DNA from: Unio delphinus | Lineage: Eukaryota > Mollusca > Bivalvia > Unionida > Unionidae | DNA length: 64,000 bases | Assembly: GCA_029339505.1 (NCBI GenBank) | Contig: JAQISU010000192.1 | Span: forward strand, 2,465,001-2,529,000 | Reading direction: 5' to 3' | Shown: in pieces, positions 50,691-63,560 of the stretch | Position numbering within the stretch: position 1 is the first letter of the stretch | Layout: every line of letters begins with the position of its first letter | Position numbers and translations under genes: made by a program | The notes under the pieces: model-generated | What the model was told of the DNA's origin: nothing | What the model saw: only the letters and a program-made list of their open reading frames with translations | Databases searched by the model: none

Positions 50691-51502
50691 AGGCGATGAA
50701 TGGACTCCTGAACGAATGGGCGAGAAATTTATTCCTGAAGTCATAATTTGGGATGAGATATGTACGGTGTCGTTAGATGTATTACAAAAATTTCTTTATT
50801 GGTTATTACACGCGAACACAAAAGTCGTCATGTGCGGCGATCATGGCCAACCACCACCATTTGTCGGTTTATCCCCACATGATTGGCTAAAGAATTTCGT
50901 AGAATATTATGAAGAAATTAACACCGATCATAGAGCACTTGATGAACAATTACGCGCGTTCAAGAAACTAATTAGATTACAACCTGATAGAATTCAATGT
51001 GAGATAGCGCGTGAAATAATTTCGGAAACTCCAATGAATGATTTTTGGGAAACGTGGAAACCAAACGATTTGATAATAGCAAGTAGAAAGATAGTCAGAG
51101 ACTCACTTCAGATGAAGTTATTTGAATTGCATAAAGAAAAATTTGCTACACTTCCAGTACCGTTGTGTTATAGGCCTTCGGATACACGAAAATATTGAAG
51201 TTGATATTCCAGGCCTGACAGAGAAGCATAATTTAGTGTTAAATGATATTGTACTGGTTGATATCAGCGTCGTCGAAGATGCATTGCGTGCTTATAAATC
51301 CCCATGGACGCTAGGATACGGAGCGACGATACATTCTTCACAGGGATTAACTATATCCGATACAATTGTTTAGATAGTGGATAATCACATCGAGTGGTCA
51401 AATTTAGTTTATCTCGCAGTGTCCAGAGTACGAAGAATAAATCAGCTTCGAAGAGTTGTTTTAGAAGACGCAGAGGTGCTAGTTAAGACCACGCGGTGGT
51501 AA
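50691..51502 (+). pseudogene. Superfamily-1 (Pif1/RecD-like) helicase part of the fusion, N-terminally deleted
   Basis: Begins abruptly with DEWTPERMGEKF and gives Walker B PEVIIWDEICTV (Asp-Glu), then motif III VVMCGDHGQPPPFVG. A frameshift near 51170-51190 leads to the motif V region YGATIHSSQGLTI, a TAG at 51371-51373, and motif VI LVYLAVSRVRR. Walker A is absent, lost with the polymerase C-terminus in one deletion. The gene ends with TAA 51500-51502, overlapping by 24 nt the convergent phospholipase gene. Confidence 0.78.
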
Positions 51503-51892
51503 TTGAGTATCCTCGGGTATCACTTGCAGTTGTTGTCGAGTAAATCCTCGCTGAGGAGCAGTTGAATCCAGTTTATAAATTGCTGGTCTCCCCGTAGATC
51601 GTGATTTATCAGTGATAGAATTCAACGAGTGAATCAATTTCACATCTGCGATATGTCTGTGTTGCAGATTACTGCTTTTATAAGCAACATCACGAGCATG
51701 ACGCGCCTTATCAATAGCGTTTATTGGTTCTTCTCCACGTCGAGGTTGGTTTTGATCATCGAGTCTGATATCGAGTCTAGTCCCTGGTCCACAATAACTA
51801 TACCCTGGAAGGTGTTTTTCTCCTGGATACTTTGCCCATAGTGTTCCCGGGAGTTTAGTTAGCTTGGCTGCAATATCACCTCCTCGTTTATT
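51479..51892 (-). pseudogene. Parvovirus-type phospholipase A2 domain protein with mutated catalytic His
   Basis: An open frame of 137 codons ends at TAG 51481-51479. It reads RGGDIAAKL, PGEKHLPGYSYCGPGTRLD (calcium-loop motif YCGPGT), then EPINAIDKARHARDVAYKSS and RHIADVKLI. In parvovirus VP1-type PLA2 domains the helix carries A-x-x-x-H-D-x-x-Y; here the His position is Arg (ARDVAY; CGT, one transition from CAT). Such domains help virions cross endosomal membranes. No ATG exists in the frame: an in-frame TAA lies directly upstream and the zinc-ribbon gene overlaps by a few bases, so the start is lost or was upstream. Confidence 0.75.
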
Positions 51893-52067
51893 TTAAATCG
51901 TCAAAAATGCTAGCATTTCCCGCAGATCTCATAGAAACAAATCTAAATTTCTTTGTACTACATTGTATACACCTACCAGAAAGTGCCGATCGGTTATTTT
52001 TAGTTGTTATCGTCGTCAAGTCATCTGTGCCAGTACGCGCCTTACACTTCACACAATATAGATCCAT
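51888..52067 (-). CDS. Small zinc-ribbon protein of the viral element, intact
   Basis: 59 residues from ATG 52067 (MDLYCVKCKARTG) to TAA. Two Cys pairs, YCVKCK and RCIQCS, about 25 residues apart form a zinc ribbon, followed by KKFRF. Short two-pair ribbons of this kind are common in DNA viruses and their integrated relatives. The start lies 17 bp from the ATPase ATG on the other strand, so the two must share a very short promoter region. Confidence 0.65.
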   Translation of the reverse strand: MDLYCVKCKARTGTDDLTTITTKNNRSALSGRCIQCSTKKFRFVSMRSAGNASIFDDLK

Positions 52068-52084
52068 AATTTATTTATAATAAC

Positions 52085-52450
52085 ATGAATGTAATTGATT
52101 ATTCAGCTACCCGACGACGGGAACCTATTAAACACCACGCGATGTTGCCGAATTCAATTAGAATGATTATAATCAGACCATCTGGAAGTGGCAAGACACA
52201 ATTGTTACTTAATTTGATAACGAGATGGATGAAATGGGACAAGTTGTATTTGATATCTCCGAGTGTAGACGATCAACGATGTTACGAAGTGTTAAAAGAT
52301 TTTAACGACAAAGCAGTAGAAGAATCCGGCGAGGATATTATTGAGTTTATAACCGATATCGATGAAGCACCGAGCATTGATGATATTGATGGAGGTATTA
52401 ACAATTTGGTCGTATAGGACGATGTGATGTTAGACAATCAAAAGAATCCC
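52085..52450 (+). pseudogene. A32-type FtsK/HerA genome-packaging ATPase, truncated
   Basis: ATG 52085 (MNVIDYSATRRRE). Walker A at residues 31-38 (RPSGSGKT) follows the strand SIRMIII; then KLYLISPSVDDQRCYE and, at 52403-52426, the Walker B region NLVV-x-DDVMLDNQ, where x is a TAG stop (52415-52417). About 120 residues in all, against roughly 200-250 for the family; the sensor/arginine region after Walker B is missing, so the element probably ends or is deleted just past 52440. In Polintons and relatives this enzyme drives DNA into capsids. Confidence 0.8.
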
Positions 52451-52529
52451 GCTTTAATTATATACCGGCGTTAGTCAGATGGGTTTTGCCAATTATTGGA
52501 TCGGTGATCCATTGCTGTTGTTTGCAGTT

Positions 52530-53425
52530 AAATTAATTAAGGATGTAAATGATCAAACTATGTAATAAACACCGTCTAAACGTATTTGAAAACTTGAGAT
52601 TGTTTGAATCCCATGCCTATTCTATACGTGAAAATATATTAATATCTTAGTGTGTACTATTATTTGAAACTGAGATATATTATTGGTTTATTTTCAATGT
52701 GTGACTGTTAGTATATAGTGATTGGATTAATTGTATATTGAGAGTGTGTGATAATCATTGTATTTTTACATCATACATTTTTCTTTACTAATTAAGTTAT
52801 TACATTTTCATCTTTCACACATTGTGTTTGAGTTATTCATTTAATCCAAAACCTACTCAGTTACAATTCTGCGACAAGCACAGTCACACATACAGTTTGG
52901 GAGGTATGAGAACTGATACCTTTTTCATAAAACATAAAACAGTGTGTTATATGATATTGTTTTCTACCAATCATCTTTTCCAGACAAACACAATTACACA
53001 TTCAAATGGTGGTGAATCATTTTTGTTATAAAACAAAATCATTTTTGTTCATAGGCATTCACATTGACACTTACAAAATAGGTATAGGACTGGTATTTTT
53101 TTCATACAAAAACAAAAATGCAAATATCAACACGAAGGCACAATATCGTCCCATATCAACAGAATCACACGTACAACGGAAGAATGTGATATATCACTTT
53201 ATCAATTATTTATATCATGCAAACACACATACATACATAGGCACAAAAAGTACTGAGTATACTATTTTATATAATTACGATTACATACAAAAGGGGGTAA
53301 GGTTACATATATAAATGATGGCGTGGTATAATCATTTCATGTTAACACAATTTCACATACAGAATGGGTGGAATATACTATTCTATTAATACAATCACAC
53401 AGTTACACAATCGCACACAAGGTAC
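52530..53425. other. DNA right of the viral element, nothing recognised
   Basis: AT-rich with loose CACA/ACAT low complexity. No integrase fragment or terminal repeat was found here. Confidence 0.45.
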
Positions 53426-53427
53426 CC

Positions 53428-53645
53428 CTGATTGCCAAGTGGCCTAAAGCGCTCGCCTTTTCTCGTCATTGCCATCGCACAACTGTTCGCTTGTGTTCTT
53501 GTCTCCGGCTCTGCCAATGTGGTTGCTTGAGAAAGCTCGGCTGTAGCTTTCAGAGTTGGGATATTCTCCGAGTTCTTCGCCTACGATTTATACTGGTCGC
53601 CATTTATAGCCAACCGTGAGCTGAAACATGGCGTTTAACTCATAA
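53428..53645 (+). mobile_element. tRNA-derived SINE, family 2, copy 4
   Basis: A-box-like AAGTGGCCTAAAGCGCTCG, then diverged body: GAGAAAGCTCGGCTGTAGCT, TACTGGTCGCCATTTATAGC, GTGAGCTGAAACATGGCGTT and a CAT-rich tail. Confidence 0.7.
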
Positions 53646-53649
53646 CATC

Positions 53650-55423
53650 ATCATTAACATCAAATAGCGATTCCTTCAAAACACAATTACGCATTGAACA
53701 GGTAATAGGGCATGATATATTTTTTTCATATAAGCAGATAATTACACATTCACAGATGCAAATGGAGTTGGGCGTTTTTGTCATGCAAAACAATCATATA
53801 TACAAAGACATACAGGGCATAATTTCCTTAGGACAAATAGTGCTGTAGAGTAGAGCAGACGATGAAATATCAGGGTATTCAGTCGTGGTTATTTTCCGTA
53901 ATTATGCCGTAATGTTTCTTCCTCACCCATTGTGTAATTCATGTTAAAATTTGCAAAGTTAATGTTGAATTCCCATAGACCCCATACTGAACCAAACGCT
54001 AATGTTCAATTTCGATAATCTCCGAACCGTACCTTACAGCCAAGTAATCGAAGTCTGTGAAGAAAAGTATATATCTTTACAAAAACCTCTCAGGTCGTGG
54101 TCACACAGCTACTGCATCACTCGCAGTCAACGAGCATATGTTACCTAACATTTCTAGCGTCTCGCCAGTTTTGGAACATCAGCTTTAAAATTCACTACAA
54201 ATAGTAAAGTCTAAAAAATTGTAGTCCTTTGCTTACAAATGATGTACTGAAAAGATGCTGACACTGAACCGTGTCTTCGTTAATTTATCGATAGTGCGTT
54301 TTCCCGGTCGTTATTTAGAATCGTAATTTAAACACTCTTTTGAGTTTAATTAAACTAAATGACTAATACGATGTGTTAAATAAGGTGCTTTCAATGGTAT
54401 TTTAAAGCAAACTTTTCTTTCTCATGTTTGACTAAATTTGTCACAGAAACGTCTCGGCACGGTGATTAAATCCGAAGAACATCAATGTAATCTTTTCGTA
54501 CAGTCCAAAATCGATGCTAGTTTTAAACATTTTGACAGAACTATCTAACTGAAAACAGTAAATGTTATCTTATGAAGAGTTCATTAACTGGCAACTTTGT
54601 TTACCTTTCGTAGAGATAATTAAGTCTCTTGACGTTTTGCATGCATTTGGCCTGCTATTGAGAGACAGAGTGTTAGGATGATTCTGCATAATAAACATTA
54701 CCCGCTAAGAGCCTTTATAAATATCCTTATTTCTATTGATTATTCTGTGGTATCTTGGAACGTTGATGCCGTAGGATGACAAAGAGAATGGGTGATCTAT
54801 ATAATGATTTATGACAATATCTATAATTTAAATATGCATTTGTGTTTATTCAAGGATAATAGGAAAATGTTTGTTTAATTCAAAGATCAATTCATGCTTC
54901 ATCATTAGTTAATGTTCTGCCTACCTTATTATGTTCGATACTTTATATTAATTTTGCACAAAAGAAGTTATTGATTATTCATGTGAACATTCTTTCTTTA
55001 AATCAATAGTATAACCAATAAAGTAAAATTGTGAACGTCTCATTCTTTAGAAATCTAACCTTATACAAAATACGAAACTGCAACGCGCCACCACTAGAGT
55101 TTCGTCCATCAAAGGTACTAATTGCAAGTGAAAATTAAAATGAGTGACCCACGAATGTAAGTGATTAGACATTAAAAAAAAAACAACAAAAAACAAATAA
55201 AAACAAACAAAAGAACCAATTATAAATTAGGTACTATAGAGACGCGCACAATCGATCGATAAAGTTGACATCTCGTCCATAAGCACGAATATTACGTATG
55301 TACGTTGTGAAAGAAACATGTCAAGAAAACACAAACAAACCGTAGGAAATTTATCCCAAAAACATCATGCACACAACAGCTTTCAATTTATATTAAAATG
55401 TAGATTTTAAATCGGTTTTCTTG

Positions 55424-55424
<1 letters not shown>
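53650..55424. other. Intergenic AT-rich DNA
   Basis: No supported gene. A short A-rich block (55174-55215) is the only low-complexity feature. Confidence 0.45.

Positions 55425-55472
<48 letters not shown>
55425..55472. repeat. (GT)n microsatellite
   Basis: About 24 GT units. Confidence 0.95.
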
Positions 55473-55475
<3 letters not shown>

Positions 55476-55479
55476 TGTA

Positions 55480-57115
55480 ACACAGTTCCAATTATTCAGT
55501 AACAATTTAAATTGTTGTGATCGACCTATATCCTTACTATAGTGTAGTAATAATCTTTAGCAAATAGCAATACAAGTCCATCCTTTACAGACTGGAATCC
55601 TCACTACAAGTTGAAATTGGTTTCTTCGGTATAAGCGATTGAAAAATGAGGTCCGTGTTTGAAAATATATAGGTTATTACTATGAATTGTAGAATTTACT
55701 TTTATTTATATTTAAATCCTTGTATTGTTAACGCATCAAATGTTTGTACTACGCTAGCTTTACCAGTTGTTGGGTGTCATGTCTGACTGAATAGGTTGTT
55801 AACTACCTACTGCATCTTCAAGAATCCAGTCAAAGATAACTGAACCACGCAGTCTACGGACATTTGTAATGATACAACTGGACATTTTACGTTGATAAAA
55901 TGTGCCCATTGTACTCTGATAAATTGCAACATATATAACAAATAAAAAAGTGACGTGCCAGTACATGAAGGAAACCAATACATTTTGCAGCACTGTCACA
56001 GGTGAAAGGTTTAACATGCAACACAGAAAACGCGACTTACTTCATCCCATGCAGTGCATCGAACACTTAATATGTTAGAGAAACGCAGAATTACAAGCAT
56101 GCCTCTAGACAGATCAGACTGGCCCACCAATAAAGTAGCTCATTGGAGAAACATTTATCTTTCCTTGTGCATACTTTCAATGATGTGATTTTGATTATTG
56201 GAATCACTCGTAGTTCAAAATGGAGGACAGAAAAAAATAGGAATTGAAAAGAAACTCATCTGGACTCACCAGTTGCAAACATCAGAACCCAACGTTTAAA
56301 GTCAAGAAGAATAAATTTAATAAATTTAACAAAATCACATATTTCTTTCATTAATCGCGTTTTCAATGTCATGGTCTGACTACCATATTTTCTTTCACAA
56401 TTGTCAATTAAGAAAAACAACATTAGATTTATCTAGCATCAATTTATTTGTGTAATACAACTTTAGAACATAACATTGACAAGTTTGAAGAAACAGCCGA
56501 TTCAACAAAACATTAGATATGGAATAAAAATATGTAATTGGATAATTGTAGATGGAGCAAAGATGTAATTGCTAACCTATTATTAAATTCATAAATTTGA
56601 GTCTTATTAGCATCTCCACTTGACAAGACGTGTGTATCAGTTTACTGCTTAATAAATAGCAAAGTTCATCCTCGTTCAGCTTTTCTGGTTTTCATATTGT
56701 TTTATTTTATTGACTATGCAGATATCCAAATAAAAGACCATGCATATTCTGGAAAGTAATACGTGTTCGTGGTTTATTCTGTTTCTGTTTTTGTTTTTAA
56801 ATAATTCGTCATTTGTGGTTTTCTGCCCTCGAAAAACAAACTGTTATATTTAAAAAGCCCTGGACTAATTTCACACAAGTTTGGAACTTTTTGTGGTCAG
56901 TTTTTATTTCGAATCGATTAAAACCCCTGACTAATTCGATCCTCTTTGATGTATGAATCGACATGGATCATTTGCTAATACATATGCTAAACGCAACAAA
57001 TGTTTGTATGACATCGTCTTGACGGAGTTTTAATAGCAAGGCTTTTACTATACCTACTAGGATTTCAAGAATCTAAGAATTGAAATGCATAAAAGTACTT
57101 CACTACTGATATACT
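55480..57115. other. Intergenic AT-rich DNA
   Basis: No supported gene, element or array. This is the region downstream of the receptor-like gene. Confidence 0.45.
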
Positions 57116-57119
57116 ATTA

Positions 57120-58489
<1,370 letters not shown>

Positions 58490-61489
58490 TTTTGTAGATC
58501 AAGACCAATTAAGACTGCGCATATGCTTAAGAATTATGGAAGTAAACGTTGTTCATAATTACTTACAATTACAATCTGAAAAATCCTGCTAAAGTAAGGT
58601 CAGTATTATTCAAGTGAATACACGTTTGAGAAAACGTATCCGTTCATATTATATTAAAATCACGAAGTCAAACAGAGAACACCGTAAATTAAACATGAAC
58701 ACTGGATATTAGTGGAAGTGATTAATATTGTTTTCTCATTATCCCTTATAACATACATTCATTCCCACTGTAGCCATCGAAAGTTGAGATTGACTAAAAT
58801 AGCTATAATTGAACGTTTAACGTTAAATAGTATTGGGACATTCCACTTTCTCCAACCTAAACCAATCAAAATTTGATATCAGTAACGTAATTCTATACGA
58901 TATATATTTAAATGATTTTATAAGGTATGATTGTGAAAGGTGTTCATGCTGTTGTGTTTGTATTGGAATATAACAATCCCAATATACGTAAACGATTTTC
59001 GTGCTGATAGAATTCATGACAACTTCATCGACCTATTGTGTATATCCATACAGTAGGTTAATTTGTGCTTTATTTTTCTCTTATAATCAATATATAAGTG
59101 CCACACATTTTCTCTTACACGTACAATGGTCACCTATATTTAGGGGTCACACATTCTAAATTTCACGTGTATTTCTCACCTAAATATAAGGGTCACAAAT
59201 TTTTTTCTACGTACAAGTATAACATAAAGACAAGGAACAAAATTGTTTAAGCGTTTACTTGCAATTCATATAGTTCATGCCAGACGATGTTTTCCAAAAT
59301 CGTGTGGCATGAAAGAGAATCAGTGTTTTACATGCATGAAAGCTAAGAATGTTAACATTGCACCATTATAAATGAGTAATTTTTAAAAGGAACAACATAC
59401 AATATATTTATAACTCTTCAAAATATAATAGTCATAAGCACAGTTTTGTCTATACAACAATCTGTAATTGTGTGCATTGCTAGCCGATGAGATTTACTAG
59501 ATGTGTCGTAAGAACAAATCTGTAATTGCGTGCATTGCTAGCAGATGGGATTTTCTCCAGCATTTTTAGGTATGATGGTACTCTCATCAAAGTTGTCAGA
59601 AAAGAACGAGTAGTCAATAATTTCTACATAAATAATTAATCACTATTCTGTACGATCAATAAATATAAATTATCGAACATAATAAAAATGTTTGAGATGA
59701 AACAAAACGATCTGTACAAAAATCTTGGATGATTCAGTAAGTCGTAAACTGAAGTTTGAATGAAACATTATGGTTATCAAGATCCTCAGTTTGCTCTATT
59801 CGCGAATAACCACAATGTTTCATACACATGTAGATCTAATGTTAAATATTGAAGGTCTTTAATTATTCAAAGATATGTCCTTTCTATGGACATACGGGCA
59901 CATGATGATTGTCCAGGTCTATTAAAAATATTTTGTGCCAACAATAAGATCGAATATTAGTATAACTTTGTTTGGACCATCTGTTAATTTCACACATTAA
60001 TCAGTATAACGATTCTATAGAAACATTTAGACGCCACACTTGAGGTTCTAGAACTCGACTGTTTTTGTAATGCTTGTTCTACTTCATTTTATTCAAGCGT
60101 ACAAGAGCTTGAGTGAGTCAATAATATATTCTACGTATAAATCTGCTATAAGCAAGTCTATGTGCGTTTGCTTGTCTGTCATTCTGTTTAACTATTACCT
60201 ATCTACTTCATTCTTCTTTAATTTATATAAGCGTGTTTATATAAAAATGGTAACTAGAACTGTTGTTTTGATATACAAGGCGTAGAAGTTTTTCGATTAT
60301 TGGATACTTAACAAAATTAAGGAAATATTAACATATGACATTAATTTCTGAACATTCCATAGATAATTCAGTAAAACAAATGAATTCTTCATATGTCGGG
60401 TGTGTACGTAAACAACTATGACACTCATTAATAACATAATACTATACAATGAGAGTGCTGCTAATGACGTAATTGATAATAAAGAATATAATATATTGAC
60501 ACCAGGAAACAGAACAATACCTAATTTAGAAAGTAAAGAATGTTCCTGCAAAAGATTGATTACTTATTCGTGTGTACTGTTAAGAGAAGACAAGATATAT
60601 TATATTTGTTTGTAATAAAGAGGAAGAACCCCTTGCACAGTTACTTTACGAATATCTTCACATAACGTTTAATTTATCTATCCTACATTTATAATTGGGA
60701 TTGGACAAACAACCATCGTAGTTTCTGTAGATTATGGAGCGAACTTATAATACATATAAATATGTAATTCATGCATGCAATACATATTGCACGTAAAGAA
60801 TTTAGAACATTTCTTTAAAATGAACAAAGCAACTTCGTATAGCTTACTAATAAAATCATCACATATAAGCCTGTTAGTGGGCAGAATTTAATAAGAAAGT
60901 ATGCAAATAAGTGTATAATATGTTTTGTCTATTTGGGAAGAAAGCAGGAAACCCGGCCCATCAATATATTGATTTCAAACATTTTCAAAACATTTTTACG
61001 CGTAGGCAGCAATGATTAATCAAAACAATGATGACTTCTTATTTTGCTTTATGGTAGACTAAACTTTTTTTCATTTATTGATTCCTATACCTTAGTATGT
61101 TTTTAAGGATGGTGAATGTTCCTGATAGTATTGTATGTGTTTAAATAAAAACTGTTTCATGTGAAAGTTATGAACAATACTTTGTAAATTCTATGTAGAG
61201 CGTAATATCCAAATTATATCCATATTCTATTTGCCTATATAATTTTGGCCTTCTTTGATTTTTTAAAGAAAAGAATCTCCCGCACCTGTTTTTCTTCTTG
61301 TTAATATTTTGTGTTTAGTATCATGTATATAAACCACAGCTACGGGGAATACTGTCAGAAAAATCTGTCACATGTAAACGTTAGGATCAAATACAGAAGA
61401 TATAATTCTAAGTTTAATGTATATACATCTGATCAAGAATCTGATAAGATGATTGAAAAAACTATTATATATGTCATACAGGGCTTAAA
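58490..61489. other. Intergenic DNA, nothing recognised
   Basis: Three kilobases of AT-rich DNA upstream of the receptor-like gene. A repeated phrase (TCTGTAATTG...GTGCATTGCTAGC) occurs twice near 59460-59540. No gene supported. Confidence 0.45.
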
Positions 61490-62600
61490 ATAAAGTACAG
61501 TGAATGTATTAGAACAAGTACATTGAGTATCAGAACAAGTTTAGTCAGTGTATTTGAAATAATACAGTAAGTGTATTAGAAATAGTACAGTGAGTGTATT
61601 AGAAATAGTACAGTGAGTGTTTTAGAGCAAGTTCAGTTAGTGTAATAGAAAAGTAAAGTGAGTGTATTAGAACAAGTTTAGTCAGTGTATTAGAACAAGT
61701 TAAGTGCGAGTATTAGAACAAGTACAGTGATTGTATTAGAACAAGTACGTGATTGTATTAGAACAAGCACAGTGAATGTATTAGAATAAGTACAGTGATT
61801 TTATTAGAACAAGTACAGTGGGGGTATTAGAACAAGTACAGTAATTGTATTAGAACAAGTACAGTGATTGTATTAGAATAAGTACAGTGAGTGCATTAAA
61901 GCACGTTTAGTCAGTGTATTAGAACAAGTTAAGTGCGAGTATTAGAACAAGTGATTGTATTACAACAAGTACAGTGATTTTATTAGAACAAGTAAAGTGA
62001 TTATATTAGAACAAGTACAGTGAGTGTATTAAACCACGTTTAGTCAGTATATTAGAGCAAGTTAAGTGCTAGTATTAGAACAAGTACAGTGATTGTATTA
62101 GAACAAGTACAGTGATTGTATTAGAACAAGTACAGTGGGTGTATTAGAACAAGTACAATGAGTGTATTAGAACAAGTACGATGAGTGCATCAGATAAAGT
62201 ACAGGTAGTGTATTAGCAAACGTACATTGAGTTTGTTAAAGTCCTGTGAGTGTATTATATAAAGCAGAGTGAGTATTAGATAAAGCAGGGTGAGTGTTTT
62301 ATCATAATACATTGAGTATGTTAGATAAAGGACAGTGAGTGTATTAAAACAAGTATAGTGAGTGTATTAAATAAGTACATATAGTATATTAGAAAACGTA
62401 CAGTGAGTATTAGAAATGTACAATGATTGTATTAGATTAAGGACAGCTAGTGTGTTAGAAAATGTACAGCGAGTGTATTTCATAAGGTACAGTAATTGTA
62501 ACAGCAAATGCGCATCGTGTATTAGAACTGTGTTGTTAGTGAAAACGTGCATTCAACGTATTTGAAAAAGTACAGTGAGTGTATTAGAACACGTAGAGTG
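61490..62600. repeat. Degenerate 23-bp minisatellite, about 45-50 copies
   Basis: Units of GTATTAGAACAAGTACAGTG plus 2-4 bases, with many substitutions and length variants; best conserved at about 61680-62180, decaying to both sides. Confidence 0.9.
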
Positions 62601-62609
62601 ATATGACAC

Positions 62610-63555
62610 ATAACATAAAGGTAAGTACAAGTTTAATAACACTGACGAATGTATTAAGGTCCGTGTAAAATATTCACCTTTAACTAGCTGTGTGAACTTC
62701 AAGGCATAAAATGCCAATGTAAAATCCTAAAAGTAGTATAATGGAATTTAAAATCACTAGGTACTGCTCAGCGTTTCGGATGAAACATTTGAATTGTATT
62801 TGTTTCAGAATGTAAAGGTTACGCAAATCGTCTGATGAACCTGCTGAAGAATATTTTCACGAATAGGTTGCTACAAAAACATTTTAAATAAACGAGGATT
62901 TAGTAATAACAGAACCCAAGCTGACAATGCAAACGTTTCATACAATCTTGGTTACATGACAGTTAAAGATTATGCCAGATGGTGCTAAGGACACTGTTGT
63001 GCTAGTAAATCAAAGCTGAAAAGCTCGCAGCAATAATATTCTTTTCACTTTGATCGCAGTTTTCAAAAGTATAAATGATAAGTTAGTTACGAGTGTGAAT
63101 TTGATAATAAGTCACTTCTTATTCATGTCGTTGTTTAAATTTACAGCCACGGCAAGTAATTTTAAAAACGTACCAAGACGGAGTAATCTGCATTAAGATT
63201 GTTAGAACGAAGAGAGTTAAATCTCTTGAGGTTGTTTGTTTAACATCTCATCAAACGTTTAACTGATACTCGGAAATGGTATAGATTATATAATATGTAC
63301 GCTGCATGAATGATATACCACGAGATGTATAAATGTTTCATTTAATGTAAAAGAGGCTTTCTAACATAAAAAGATTACAAGGTAATTAGTAATTTACTCA
63401 GCCTTATTACTTGTAGGCGAGAACACAACACGTTTCAGATCAAACACATATGAAGACAAAAATTAAAGGAGATGATCGCACATTTAAAACAAGGGGAGGG
63501 CAAACTCAAACTTGAAGGAAGTGGTAATGAAATAATATTGTATTATATAGGTGAC
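62610..63555. other. Intergenic DNA, nothing recognised
   Basis: AT-rich; no supported gene or element. Confidence 0.45.
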
Positions 63556-63560
63556 TGTGT

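Larger units (their letters stand above)
40181..52530. mobile_element. Decayed Polinton / polinton-like-virus (PLV) type endogenous element
   Basis: Twelve kilobases with gene density, compactness and content unlike the surrounding DNA. It holds a capsid block on the minus strand (penton-like, protease, core-like, major-capsid candidate), HNH endonuclease and Cys-rich zinc protein (minus), PolB-SF1 helicase fusion (plus), phospholipase A2 and zinc-ribbon proteins (minus) and an A32-type packaging ATPase (plus). PolB-helicase fusions, adenain-like protease, A32 ATPase and double-jelly-roll capsids are shared hallmarks of Polintons, PLVs and relatives. Nearly all longer genes carry in-frame stops or single-base shifts, and the ATPase is cut short. 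No integrase, terminal inverted repeat or target duplication was recognised, so borders are approximate. Confidence 0.85.

Noticed and set aside
40297..52450. Stop-codon reassignment in the viral element
   Set aside because: TAA, TAG and TGA all occur inside frames and TAA also ends intact genes, so no single reassignment explains them.
47935..52474. The 12-mer TACCGGCGTTAG occurs at 47935-47946 and 52463-52474, with a looser inverted form near 40160
   Set aside because: Too short and one copy is inside the HNH gene; not convincing as a terminal repeat or origin.
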